Shown here: positions 8,901 through 16,584 of the stretch, in pieces
Position numbering within the stretch: position 1 is the stretch's first letter
Layout of the letters: every line of letters starts with the position of its first letter
Assembly: GCA_040905905.1 (NCBI GenBank)
Contig: JBBDQN010000008.1
Coordinates: 1 to 54,471, forward strand
Reading direction: 5' to 3'
DNA from: JAICND01 sp040905905
GTDB lineage: Bacteria; Actinomycetota; Acidimicrobiia; Spongiisociales; ZC4RG35
Length of the DNA stretch: 54,471 bases
Notes under the pieces: model-generated
Told to the model about the DNA's origin: nothing
Database searches by the model: none
The model's input: only the letters and a program-made list of their open reading frames with translations
Made by a program: the position numbers and the translations under genes

Positions 8901-9523
8901 GTTTGGATCACGTCCTCGCCTCGGGTCGTGACGTCAACATCCTGGTGCTCGACACCGAGGTGTACTCCAACACCGGCGGACAGGCTTCCAAGGCCACGCC
9001 GCGGGCGGCGGTCGCCAAGTTTGCATCGGGCGGCAAGGCCACCGGCAAAAAGGACCTTGGACAGATCGCGATGGCTTACGGCAACGTCTACGTCGGGCAG
9101 ATAGCAATGGGCGCCAACATGACTCAGACCGTCCGAACCTTCGCCGAGGCCGAAGCTCACCCAGGGGTGTCCCTGATCATCGCTTACAGCCCTTGCATCG
9201 CCCACGGCATCGACATGACCATGCAGATGGACCATCAGAAGCAGGCGACTGCATCGGGCCACTGGCCGCTCTACCGCTATGACCCTGGCCTGGAAGCGAA
9301 GGGATTGCCGGGGCTCCGCCTCGACAGCAAAGCGCCCAGCCTCCCCTTCAAGGAGTTTGCCCGGACCGAAGCCCGCTTCGACATGCTCGCCCGGGCTAAT
9401 CCTGAACGAGCCGAGGAGCTCTTCGCCCTTGCGCAAAAGGACATTGACAACCGTTGGCATTTCTACGAGCAGATGGTCGAAGTCCATCGCACGGCCGAAT
9501 ACAGCGAGCTGGAGGATCGATGA
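5942..9523 (+). CDS. nifJ: Pyruvate:ferredoxin (flavodoxin) oxidoreductase, full-length single-chain form
   Basis: At 1193 residues this has the normal length of homodimeric PFOR. It converts pyruvate and CoA to acetyl-CoA and CO2, passing electrons to ferredoxin or flavodoxin. The N-terminus has GNEAAARVAHALSEVIAIYP followed by ITPASPM (pyruvate domain). Two [4Fe-4S] motifs follow at about C697 (CIDCGRCALACP) and C753 (CTGCGVCVQICP). The proximal-cluster region is CAGCGETPYLKLLSQMFGDR with NATGCSSIYGG after it. The ThDP motif begins GDGWSYDIGFGGLDHVLASG near residue 976, with the YSNTGGQ(A/S)SKATP segment after it. The ATG at 5942 fits the family; the TTG three bases earlier is an alternative. 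The enzyme is oxygen-sensitive in most bacteria, so its presence with NfnAB implies ferredoxin-based metabolism at low oxygen. Confidence 0.95.
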   Translation: MPEFDLMLEGNEAAARVAHALSEVIAIYPITPASPMGELADAWSQRGQPNAWGIVPDVIEMQSEAGAAGAVHGALLAGAMATTFTASQGLLLMLPNMYKIAGELTPTVIHVAARTVATHALSIFGDHSDVMAARQTGFAMLSSTSVQEAQDLALVAHSATLRSRVPFLHFFDGFRTSHEVAKIRALEISQMRDFVDPGLIGEHRNRALNPNRPVLRGSAQNPDVYFQAREAVNPYYDAVAGIVQEEMDRLAILTGRQYHNFDYVGHPDADRVIVIMGSAAGAAAEAVEKMIEAGQKVGMIVVRLYRPFDVDAFRTVVPPSTRAIAVLDRTKEPGAVGEPLYVDVVAALAATGPMPSRVLGGRYGLSSKEFTPPMVDAIFEALRTEDQSRQFTVGIFDDVTRTSLPFDPDSWDEPADVARAVLFGLGSDGTVGANKASVKIIGENTPLYAQGYFVYDSKKSGSRTVSHLRFGPRPIVSTYLIGPGQATFVACHQFQLLDDVDVLEPAARGSKLLINSPYASDEVWSHLPPHLRAGIVEKGIELWVVDAAAVAKEVGLGGRINTVLQVCFFALAKVIPLDDAIEAIKEEISKSYGKRGEVVVRRNFAAVDRALDGLQQVEIPVESRVADLERSVISSLAGRLSTAPDFVQRVTGIMMGGRGDLLPVSAMPVDGTFPTDTARWEKRSIGEEIPFWDPSICIDCGRCALACPHAAIRMKVFDPSSLENAPSGFLSKPADGREFAGKLLTIQVAPDDCTGCGVCVQICPAHSKEEVRHRAIDMAPKPADLDSERANFEFFLGIPDPPRSLLKLESVKGSQLARPLFEFSGACAGCGETPYLKLLSQMFGDRSIIANATGCSSIYGGNLPTTPWSVDAEGRGPAWANSLFEDNAEFGLGMRLGVERLEAEAQLLVTALLDDIGAIGVELLEADQSNEAGIQAQRTRVEQVRRILPNIDSTLARRLESVADALVRTSIWIVGGDGWSYDIGFGGLDHVLASGRDVNILVLDTEVYSNTGGQASKATPRAAVAKFASGGKATGKKDLGQIAMAYGNVYVGQIAMGANMTQTVRTFAEAEAHPGVSLIIAYSPCIAHGIDMTMQMDHQKQATASGHWPLYRYDPGLEAKGLPGLRLDSKAPSLPFKEFARTEARFDMLARANPERAEELFALAQKDIDNRWHFYEQMVEVHRTAEYSELEDR

Positions 9524-10527
9524 CCCTGGATCTTCGTACCAACTACCTGGGCTTGAGCCTCGCTCATCCGGTGGTCCCGTCCGCCTCGCCGCTGACGGGG
9601 GACGTGGAACATCTGTTGCGCCTGGCCGAGGCCGGAGCGGCGGCAGTGGTTCTCCCTTCTCTCTTCGAGGAACAGGTCGAGCACGAGGCGATGGCGATTT
9701 ACCACGGCAATGAGTGGGCGAGCGGGTCGTTTGCCGAAGCCGCCGGCGGCTACTTCCCGGAGATGAATGACTACAACACCGGGCCCGACAGCTACCTGGA
9801 GTTGATCCGCGCCGCCAAAGCGGAATTGTCGATCCCCGTGATCGCAAGTCTCAACGGCACCACCAGGGGTGGCTGGACGCTCTATGCCAGCGTCCTGGCC
9901 GACGCGGGGATCGACGCGCTCGAGTTGAATATCTACCTCGTGGCTGCCGACCCGACGATCTCATCCAACGAGATCGAGAGCCGCTATCTCGGACTGGTGG
10001 AGTCGGTTCGCCGCGTTGTCGACGTGCCGCTTGCCGTCAAAGTGGGGCCCTTCTTCTCATCGATGGCCCACATGGCTCAGCGCCTCGTGTCGGCCGGGGC
10101 CGATGGTCTGGTGCTTTTCAACCGCTTCTACCAGCCCGACATCGACCTCGACCGGTTGGCGGTTGTACCCAACCTGGTCCTGTCCACACCAGCCGAGCTC
10201 CGCCTCGTATTGAGGTGGATCGCGATATTGCACGGTCGGATTGAGTGTTCGCTGGCCGCCACCACCGGCGTCCATGGCCCGGAGGAGGCCGCCAAGCTGA
10301 TCCTGGCGGGAGCGGACGTGATCATGATGGCTTCGGCCCTTCTCCGTCACGGTCCCGAGCGTTTGCGGGAGACCGTCGATGGCCTTCGCTCCTGGCTGGT
10401 TGAGCGTGACTACGAATCCCTCGAGCAGGCCAAGGGGTCACTAAGCCAGAAGTCGATTCCCGACCCATCAAGCTACGAACGAGCCAACTACATGCGAACG
10501 CTCGTGTCGTACTCACCGGATTGGTGA
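9520..10527 (+). CDS. Dihydroorotate dehydrogenase-like flavoprotein coupled to nifJ
   Basis: This 335-residue TIM-barrel FMN protein belongs to the PyrD-like group. It shows LRTNYLGLSLAHPVVPSASP at the N-terminus, KVGPFFSSMAHMAQRLVSAG and then GLVLFNRFYQPD in the middle, and GAD-VIMMASALLRHG at the phosphate-binding end. Its start overlaps the nifJ stop as ATGA, with GGAGG at 9511-9515. Such PyrD-like genes occur beside nifJ in other bacteria and are probably not pyrimidine enzymes. Its substrate is unknown; the coupling suggests it uses or recycles ferredoxin-linked electrons. Confidence 0.85.
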   Translation: MTLDLRTNYLGLSLAHPVVPSASPLTGDVEHLLRLAEAGAAAVVLPSLFEEQVEHEAMAIYHGNEWASGSFAEAAGGYFPEMNDYNTGPDSYLELIRAAKAELSIPVIASLNGTTRGGWTLYASVLADAGIDALELNIYLVAADPTISSNEIESRYLGLVESVRRVVDVPLAVKVGPFFSSMAHMAQRLVSAGADGLVLFNRFYQPDIDLDRLAVVPNLVLSTPAELRLVLRWIAILHGRIECSLAATTGVHGPEEAAKLILAGADVIMMASALLRHGPERLRETVDGLRSWLVERDYESLEQAKGSLSQKSIPDPSSYERANYMRTLVSYSPDW

Positions 10528-10535
10528 ACCGGGCC

Positions 10536-10570
10536 GGCGGCTGCATGGGGGGTCCCGCCTGCACGCCGCC
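10536..10570. terminator. Hairpin after the nifJ operon
   Basis: GGCGGCTGCA at 10536-10545 pairs with TGCA-C-GCCGCC at 10560-10570, ten pairs with one bulged C, around a G-rich loop. It begins nine bases after the stop codon. There is no T-run. Confidence 0.45.
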
Positions 10571-10621
10571 GTCAACCTTGTGGTCGTTTTGATGTAGCGG
10601 GTGTCGTGGCGAAATTGGACT

Positions 10622-10632
10622 GGGGAATCCCC
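10622..10632. promoter_or_regulatory. Small GGGGAATCCCC palindrome upstream of the FNT gene
   Basis: GGGGA-A-TCCCC sits 48 bases before the GTG start at 10680, in the expected promoter region. It does not fit the DosR-like spacing, so its role is unclear. Confidence 0.25.
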
Positions 10633-10679
10633 GTGTGCGTGCCATCGGCTTGCAATCATCCACCACGGAGAGGAACAGC

Positions 10680-11588
10680 GTGATAACTAACGACCCAGAG
10701 GATCGAGCCGTATACGCCAGGAATGGTGAGTCGTCCCAGCATCCGATGGCGGGGGTTGACAGCTTCTCACCGGGCGAGATAGCGCTCCTCGTCGAGACTC
10801 GAGGCGTCGCCAAGGCTGGCGCCCCTTTCCTCACCACGTTGGTCCTGGGCGTCGTTGCCGGTGCTTTCATCGCCCTGGGCGCCGTGTTCTCCACGGTCGT
10901 CAGCACTGGATCTACCCTTGGTGACGGACCGACGAGACTGTTGGCCGGGGCAGCGTTCTCCCTCGGGTTGATCCTGGTGGTAGTAGCCGGAGCAGAGTTG
11001 TTCACCGGCAACAACCTGGTTGTGATGAGCTGGGTGAGCAGGAACATCACCCTGGCAAGGCTGTTGCGAAACTGGGCAATCGTCTACCTCGGTAACGCTC
11101 TGGGCGCACTTTCGGTGGTTGTGCTTGTGTATCTGTCCGATTGGTGGGCTGTAGGCGATCACTCGATGGGAGCCACGGCTCTTTCGATCGCCGCCTCCAA
11201 GGCGGGCCTTTCATTCGGGGTGGCCTTTGTGCGGGGGATCCTCGCCAATGCACTTGTCTGTCTGGCCGTGTGGCTGGCTACAGCTGGCCGCAGCTTGACC
11301 GACAAGGTCTTGGCGATCGTGTTCCCCATAACGGCCTTCGTTGCAGCCGGCTTCGAGCACAGCATCGCCAACATGTACTTCATTCCGATGGGCCTGCTGC
11401 TTGCCAACCAGCCGGCTGTGGTCGAAATCGCGGCGCTGCCGTCCGATCGTTTTGCCAGCCTCGATGGCGCCGGGCTGATCACCAACATCACCGCAGCCAC
11501 CCTGGGCAACATCGTGGGTGGAGGCGTCCTGGTGGGGCTGGTCTATTGGTTCGTCTACCTCCGGCCTCGGTCAGCTACGAAACACTGA
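10680..11588 (+). CDS. Formate/nitrite transporter (FNT) family channel
   Basis: The 302-residue protein has six strongly hydrophobic segments and the FNT hallmarks: VAKAGAPFLTTLVLGVVAGA at the first helix, LGLILVVVAGAELFTGNNLV in the second, and GFEHSIANMYFIPMG near the fifth. FNT channels move small monovalent anions such as formate, nitrite, lactate or hydrosulfide across the inner membrane. The GTG at 10680 was chosen because GGAGAGG lies at 10668-10674. Its position right after nifJ suggests export of a fermentation acid, but no formate-producing enzyme is in the window, so the substrate is open. Confidence 0.88.
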   Translation: MITNDPEDRAVYARNGESSQHPMAGVDSFSPGEIALLVETRGVAKAGAPFLTTLVLGVVAGAFIALGAVFSTVVSTGSTLGDGPTRLLAGAAFSLGLILVVVAGAELFTGNNLVVMSWVSRNITLARLLRNWAIVYLGNALGALSVVVLVYLSDWWAVGDHSMGATALSIAASKAGLSFGVAFVRGILANALVCLAVWLATAGRSLTDKVLAIVFPITAFVAAGFEHSIANMYFIPMGLLLANQPAVVEIAALPSDRFASLDGAGLITNITAATLGNIVGGGVLVGLVYWFVYLRPRSATKH

Positions 11589-11606
11589 CTGACATCCCCT
11601 GACGCG

Positions 11607-11638
11607 TCTCTGCGCAGTCGGAGGCGACTGCGCAGAGA
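11607..11638. terminator. Perfect 14-bp hairpin between convergent genes
   Basis: TCTCTGCGCAGTCG (11607-11620) and CGACTGCGCAGAGA (11625-11638) form a perfect stem with a GAGG tetraloop. It lies between the ends of the FNT gene (+) and the alcohol dehydrogenase gene (-), so it can end both transcripts. No clear T-run follows on either strand. Confidence 0.8.
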
Positions 11639-11665
11639 GCACGGGTCCGTCGGTGGCGCGGGGTG

Positions 11666-12712
11666 TTATTCCTTTCGGGTGACGACCACCTTCAAGGCGC
11701 CGGTGTCGGCCGCCCGGGCGAAGACGTCGTACGCCTTCATGAAGTCGTCCAGTTCGAAATGGTGGGTTGCGAACAGGCCCGCATTGATCTGGTGGTTCTC
11801 CATCAGGCGAAGCAGGGTGGGAGTCGAGTAGGTATCGACCAGCCCCGTTGTGATCGTGACATTGCGAATCCAAAGATCCTCGAGATGCAGCGTCACCGGC
11901 TTGCCATGCACGCCCACGTTGGCCACAAAGCCACCAGGACGGATGAGTCGAGCTGCCAACTCGAAGGTGTCGGGCACGCCGACTGCCTCAATCGCCACGT
12001 CCGCGCCAAGACCATTGGTCAGCTCGAGGATCTGAGCCATCGGGTCCTCTGTCGAGTTGTTGATCACGACGTCGGCACCGAAGCGCTTGGCCGCATCGAG
12101 ACGGCTGTCCGCCAGGTCGATGGCCACAATGTGAGCGGGGCTGTACAGGCGAGCGCCGAGAATCGCGGCCAAGCCGATGGGTCCTGCTCCGACCACTGCT
12201 ACGACGTCACCAGGCTTGACCCGCCCGTTGAGGACTCCGACCTCGTATCCCGTTGGAAGGATGTCGGCGAGCATCAAGACGTCTTCGCTGCTCACGGTCG
12301 CTGGGACCTTGTAAGTGGAGGTATCGGCGAATGGAACCCGAACGAATTCCGCCTGGGTGCCATCGATCTTGTGGCCGAGGATCCAGCCGCCCCCGCCTAT
12401 GCACTGACCGTAGCTGGCCTCTCGGCAGAAGCGGCACGAACCGCAGGAAGTGATGCACGAAACCAGGACTCTGTCGCCTGGCTTCACATTCTTGACGCTG
12501 GCGCCGACTTTCTCGACGGTGCCGACCGCCTCGTGTCCGAGGATCCGGCCATCCGTGACGGCGGGCACGTCCCCCTTGAGAATATGGAGGTCGGTCCCGC
12601 AGATCGTGGTGGCATCCACCCGCACGATCGCGTCTGTGTCTTCCTTGATGGTGGGCGTAGCCACTTCTTCCCATGCCTTGTTGCCAGGGCCGTGGTAAAC
12701 AATCGCCTTCAT
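11666..12712 (-). CDS. Zinc-dependent alcohol dehydrogenase (secondary-alcohol type)
   Basis: This is a 348-residue medium-chain dehydrogenase. Catalytic zinc ligands are C38 and the H60-E61 pair (GHEAVG). A structural zinc site is formed by C90, C93, C96 and C104 (CGSCRFCREASYGQC). The nucleotide-binding motif is VVAVVGAGPIGLAAILGARL. The overall match is closest to the bacterial 2-propanol/2,3-butanediol-type zinc dehydrogenases, which interconvert alcohols and aldehydes or ketones with NAD(P)H. AGAGGAG precedes the ATG. A perfect DosR-like palindrome sits 67 bases upstream, so it probably has its own promoter despite lying behind the stress-protein gene. In fermentation it would re-oxidise NAD(P)H. 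Confidence 0.9.
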   Translation of the reverse strand: MKAIVYHGPGNKAWEEVATPTIKEDTDAIVRVDATTICGTDLHILKGDVPAVTDGRILGHEAVGTVEKVGASVKNVKPGDRVLVSCITSCGSCRFCREASYGQCIGGGGWILGHKIDGTQAEFVRVPFADTSTYKVPATVSSEDVLMLADILPTGYEVGVLNGRVKPGDVVAVVGAGPIGLAAILGARLYSPAHIVAIDLADSRLDAAKRFGADVVINNSTEDPMAQILELTNGLGADVAIEAVGVPDTFELAARLIRPGGFVANVGVHGKPVTLHLEDLWIRNVTITTGLVDTYSTPTLLRLMENHQINAGLFATHHFELDDFMKAYDVFARAADTGALKVVVTRKE

Positions 12713-12772
12713 CAGGCTCTCCTCTGGTTGGGGGTGTCAGATCAGTATGAGGGAGCGTGCTCAGTAGTGGCA

Positions 12773-12786
12773 GGGCCGAATGGCCC
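12773..12786. promoter_or_regulatory. Perfect DosR-like box upstream of the alcohol dehydrogenase
   Basis: GGGCC-GAAT-GGCCC, extended by A and T to 12772-12787, is a full match to GGGNC-N4-GNCCC. Its centre lies 67 bases before the start at 12712, the same distance seen for the site upstream of the P-type ATPase. Confidence 0.6.
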
Positions 12787-12867
12787 TGGCTCGATCGTTT
12801 CACCCCGGTCAACCGACCGAAGCCGTCCGTCATGTCCTGCAATCGGGGCATCACGTAGCCGAAGTGT

Positions 12868-13320
12868 TCATGACGTCAACTCATTCTTGGTCTTGACGAT
12901 GAGCACATCGCACGGTGACAGGTGAGAGACCCGGTGACTGGTCGATCCCAACAACAAGGACTTGAGGTCACCGAAGCCGCGACTTCCGACCACGATCAGG
13001 TCTGCGTCGATGCTCCCGGCATAGTCGACCACCTCATCGGGCGGGTAGCCGCTGCGATCGACCTGGACCCACTCCAGGTCGGCATTCTTCAGGGCCGGGG
13101 CCACCCGCTCCCAGACGGATTTCTTGATCGCCTCGGCTGCTTCGTAGGCGCTGTCGATCAGGTTGCCGGGCATGAAAGTCATTCCATCGCCCCACGTTGT
13201 CGGCACATAGACGACGTGAACCACATGAAGCTTGGCGCCCCGCAACTTCGCCTCTGCAATCGCCGCTTGCAGTACCGGCACCGCCACGGGCGAACCATCG
13301 ACGCCTACGACTATTTCCAT
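12868..13320 (-). CDS. Universal stress protein, ATP-binding (UspA) type
   Basis: The 150-residue protein starts MEIVVGVDGSPVAVPVLQAA and ends with the nucleotide-binding pattern G-x2-G-x9-G-S in GSRGFGDLKSLLLGSTSHRV, which marks the ATP-binding branch of the family. USP proteins of this type act in dormancy and energy stress in mycobacteria. Its start overlaps the end of the P-type ATPase gene by ten bases, so the two are one operon. The same pairing of a USP with a CtpF-type ATPase is found in the M. tuberculosis DosR regulon. Confidence 0.92.
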   Translation of the reverse strand: MEIVVGVDGSPVAVPVLQAAIAEAKLRGAKLHVVHVVYVPTTWGDGMTFMPGNLIDSAYEAAEAIKKSVWERVAPALKNADLEWVQVDRSGYPPDEVVDYAGSIDADLIVVGSRGFGDLKSLLLGSTSHRVSHLSPCDVLIVKTKNELTS

Positions 13321-15995
13321 GGTGACTCCTTTCCATCGCTGGCGGACGCGGCCGCCGAACTAGCTGACGAACTCGAACTTGAAGACCGTCGAGAGCGCAG
13401 CGTTTCCACTGCTCCCAGCACGACCACGGGGATGACACCGGCTCCGATTGCGAGCAACCATTGGCCGTCGTCGATTGGCACGACGTTGAAGAGATCCCTG
13501 AACGGTTCCAGGACGGTGGCGGCCTGGAGGAGAAGCCCCGCACCGATTGCAACGATGAGGCGCGGGTTGAAGAAATTGCCGTCCAGGGGCATCCGAACCA
13601 CAAACGCATAGAGAAGGTGGGAGACCACCAGGGCCATGAACATGACGGTCCTGGCCTCTTCCCAGCTGCCACCGGCTGCTCGGGCGATGGCGAGGGCACC
13701 GATCGCACCACACGCCAGAAGTACACCCCGGGCAGCCAGCATCGACAATCGCCTCGCCGAGAGGAGTTGGGAAGTTTTGAGCCCAGCCGGTCGAAACGCC
13801 AACTCCCGACGCGGATGGTCGAAGCCCAGGGCAAGGGCCGGGAGGCCGTCGGTGAGCAGGTTGATCCAAAGCAGTTGCAGCGGGAACAGTGGGATGCCCA
13901 GTCCGGGGAAAGCAGCCAGACCCGCCAGGACGACCGTGACCTCGGAGATGTTCCCGGCGACCAGGTAGTCGACCACCTTGCGGATGTTCTCGTAAATAGC
14001 CCGGCCCTCTCTCACGGCCCTGGTCACCAGATTGAGGTCGTCGTCGGTGATTACCAGATCGGCCGCTTCCCGGGCGACCTGGCTCCCGCCCAGCCCCATT
14101 GCTACCCCGATGTCGGCCTTCCGCAGTGCCGGGGCGTCGTTGACGCCGTCCCCGGTTACCGCCACAACGTGACCGGCCGCTTGAAAAGCTTCAACGAGTT
14201 CCAGCTTCTGCTCCGGGTCCACCCGGGCGAATACACGGAACGAGCCAAGGTCGGAAGGCAGCCCGTTGGCTCGGAGCTGGTTCCCGGTCACCACTTCATG
14301 ATCCTCATGGCTGAGGCCGGCGGCTCGTGCTACCGAGGAGGCTGTCCCGGCATGGTCTCCGGTAACCATCACCAGGTGCACTCCGGCATCCATCACCTTG
14401 TTCACGGTTTCGGCCGCCTCGGGTCGAAGAGGATCGAGCAGGACCGTCAGGCCGACGAGGACAAGGTCCTTCTCGGAGTCCTCGAGGTCCTCGGGCTCAC
14501 TCTCCAACGTTCCGTAGGCCAGGGCCAGGATCCGGCCACCGGCTGCGGCGAGACCCTCGACCTCGGCCAGAACCGATGCGCGGCCGGCGTCGGTCAAAGC
14601 CGACACGGTTCCATCCTCCGTCATCAAGTGCTTGCACCGGACCAAGACCTGTTCGGGCGCTCCCTTGGTAAGGAGCTGAAGGCCGGACGGGAACTGGTGA
14701 AGGGTGCTCATCAGCTTGCGAGTCGAGTCGAATGGCCGGCTACCGATTCGGGGGTGACTGGCACGGATGCGATGGACTTCCAACGGTGGATAGGCCCCAA
14801 GGAGGGCGATCTCGATCGGATCCCCTAAGGGGGGATCGACGGCGGCGTCGCTACACAGCGCAACGACCCGGAACACCGCGTCCCCGATCGGCCCCACCAG
14901 CTGGGCGGGTGCCAGCGGGCCCTGACCAAACGAAATCACCGACTCGAACCTCATCCGATTCTGGGTCAGGGTTCCGGTCTTGTCCGTGAGCAGAACGGTC
15001 GTCGAGCCGAGGGTTTCCACTGCAGGGAGATTCCTGACTATCGCCCCGACACGGGCCATGCGCCTGACGCCCAAAGCGAGGCTCAATGTGACGACCGCCG
15101 GGAGCCCTTCTGGAACTGCAGCCACGGCCAGCGCAACTGCGGCAAGGAAAGCCTCTTCAACTGCACCCGGGCCGTTCCCGAAACGGAGGAGGATGAGGAA
15201 GAACACCGCGACTGCGATGGCGACCGCGGCCTGTCCGAGCCGGGCGGACAGCTTGCCCAGTTGCTTCTGGAGGGGGGTGACGGTCGGCTTCTTGCTGAGG
15301 TGGCCGGCCACCTTGCCGACTTCGGTCGATGGGCCAGTGGCAAGCACGATGCCCCGGCCGGAACCGGCAGTGACCTGAGTCCCGGCGTAAACCATCCAGG
15401 TTCGGTCGGCCAGCGGCAAGGTCATGTCTGCTTCGAGCAGGTATTTCTTCGGGACGGGCAGCGACTCCCCGGTGAGAAGCGACTCGTTTGCCTCGAGAGA
15501 CCAGGTGTCGACCAGCCACAGGTCGGCGGCAACAAGATCTCCGGCGGCCAGGAGGACGAGATCTCCGGGCACTACCTCGGGCGCAGGGATAACGATCGAA
15601 CGACCGTCACGCACCACGGAGGCAGTTGGCGCTGCGGCCGATCGCAACGCCTCCAACGCCGTTGCGGCTTTCTCCTCTTGGACCACTGCCACTGCGACGT
15701 TGAGGATGACGATCACGGCGATCGCCAGCGCGTCTCGGGGTTCGCCGAGCGGACCGGCGCTGATCAGGGCCGCCGCCACGAGGAGCAGCGACATCGGTTC
15801 CCGAAGCTGATGCACCACCCTTCGCCACCATGAAGGGCTGGGGGGAGTTGGAATCTCGTTGCGCCCGTTCTCCAATCTCCGGAGAGCATCACCCGAGCTG
15901 AGCCCCTTGGTCCGATCGGCGCCCAATCTTGTTTCGACCTCGTCGAGCAAGGTGACTGGCGAAGGGGTGGGTAGCTCGAAGGAAGCAGCAGTCAT
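13311..15995 (-). CDS. P2A-type cation-transporting ATPase (CtpF-like)
   Basis: The 894-residue pump has an N-terminal cation-ATPase domain, the actuator motif (TGES at SLLTGESLPV), the phosphorylation motif DKTGTLT with D338, and the hinge TGDGVNDAPALRKADIGVAM. Ten hydrophobic segments are spread as in SERCA-type pumps, with the C-terminal block (LLWINLLTDGLPALALGF) typical of P2A. Calcium or a related cation is the likely substrate. The ATG at 15995 fits the family N-terminus but lacks a Shine-Dalgarno sequence. A DosR-like box lies 66 bases upstream. The stress-protein gene follows with overlap. Confidence 0.92.
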   Translation of the reverse strand: MTAASFELPTPSPVTLLDEVETRLGADRTKGLSSGDALRRLENGRNEIPTPPSPSWWRRVVHQLREPMSLLLVAAALISAGPLGEPRDALAIAVIVILNVAVAVVQEEKAATALEALRSAAAPTASVVRDGRSIVIPAPEVVPGDLVLLAAGDLVAADLWLVDTWSLEANESLLTGESLPVPKKYLLEADMTLPLADRTWMVYAGTQVTAGSGRGIVLATGPSTEVGKVAGHLSKKPTVTPLQKQLGKLSARLGQAAVAIAVAVFFLILLRFGNGPGAVEEAFLAAVALAVAAVPEGLPAVVTLSLALGVRRMARVGAIVRNLPAVETLGSTTVLLTDKTGTLTQNRMRFESVISFGQGPLAPAQLVGPIGDAVFRVVALCSDAAVDPPLGDPIEIALLGAYPPLEVHRIRASHPRIGSRPFDSTRKLMSTLHQFPSGLQLLTKGAPEQVLVRCKHLMTEDGTVSALTDAGRASVLAEVEGLAAAGGRILALAYGTLESEPEDLEDSEKDLVLVGLTVLLDPLRPEAAETVNKVMDAGVHLVMVTGDHAGTASSVARAAGLSHEDHEVVTGNQLRANGLPSDLGSFRVFARVDPEQKLELVEAFQAAGHVVAVTGDGVNDAPALRKADIGVAMGLGGSQVAREAADLVITDDDLNLVTRAVREGRAIYENIRKVVDYLVAGNISEVTVVLAGLAAFPGLGIPLFPLQLLWINLLTDGLPALALGFDHPRRELAFRPAGLKTSQLLSARRLSMLAARGVLLACGAIGALAIARAAGGSWEEARTVMFMALVVSHLLYAFVVRMPLDGNFFNPRLIVAIGAGLLLQAATVLEPFRDLFNVVPIDDGQWLLAIGAGVIPVVVLGAVETLRSRRSSSSSSSASSAAASASDGKESPWK

Positions 15996-16054
15996 CGGGC
16001 GCGCACATTCACAGTCATGGGTTCGACGGTATCCGGCCGGGCGGTGATTGTTCA

Positions 16055-16068
16055 GGGCCGTTGGTCCG
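16055..16068. promoter_or_regulatory. DosR-like box upstream of the cation ATPase
   Basis: GGGCC-GTTG-GTCCG matches GGGNC-N4-GNCCC at seven of eight defined positions. Its centre is 66 bases before the start at 15995. Confidence 0.5.
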
Positions 16069-16224
16069 TTACTGCCCTGTCAAATAGTCCGAAATCCAGC
16101 AGCAATCGGAAACAACGGGATTGGCAGCGAGTGTCGCATCCCAACGCGACCGTCGGCAAAGGCCAGATCGCGATCTACATCCTCGAGACGCCTGTCCTGC
16201 CACTACCTCCACGAAAGCCCAGTC

Positions 16225-16473
16225 TCAACCGTCGATCCAGGCGTCGACGTCCTCTTGCCACTCCGTGAACCGCTCGTCTGAGCACACGACAGCGATGGTG
16301 CTCATCAAGTTGCTCACGGTCGCGACTTCGGAGGCGGTGAGATCGCTCATGGACCCGCCCCGATCGACGTATTCCTGAAAGGCAGAGATGTCGGTCTCGC
16401 AGTCACCGGAGGCCGTACCGCCCGCCGCCGCGTCACCGGCGCCGCCTTGCAACGGAAGGGCGGCGTCTTCCAA
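16225..16473 (-). CDS. Small hypothetical protein or gene fragment
   Basis: The frame encodes 82 residues with an Ala/Gly-rich beginning and a more protein-like second half (CETDISAFQEYVDRGGSMSD, later VCSDERFTEWQEDVDAWIDG) containing two cysteines. It starts only at a TTG with no ribosome binding site, and the frame stays open 113 bases further upstream without an ATG or GTG. It may be the C-terminal remnant of a secreted protein. No family was recognised. Confidence 0.3.
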   Translation of the reverse strand: MEDAALPLQGGAGDAAAGGTASGDCETDISAFQEYVDRGGSMSDLTASEVATVSNLMSTIAVVCSDERFTEWQEDVDAWIDG

Positions 16474-16584
16474 ATCGGCTCGCGACGTAGAGCCAACGCG
16501 ACCTCGCGGACCTAGCTGGGCTCCTCGCCAAGCTCAACGAGTCCTGAGCTAGTCTCGGTGGAGCGGCATCTTGGCAGGCACTAA

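Noticed and set aside
8381..9847. 488-residue open frame on the minus strand
   Set aside because: It is antisense to nifJ and the PyrD-like gene and has no recognisable motif.
10528..10679. DosR-like box upstream of the FNT gene
   Set aside because: No sequence there matches more than six of eight positions; only an unrelated GGGGAATCCCC palindrome is present.
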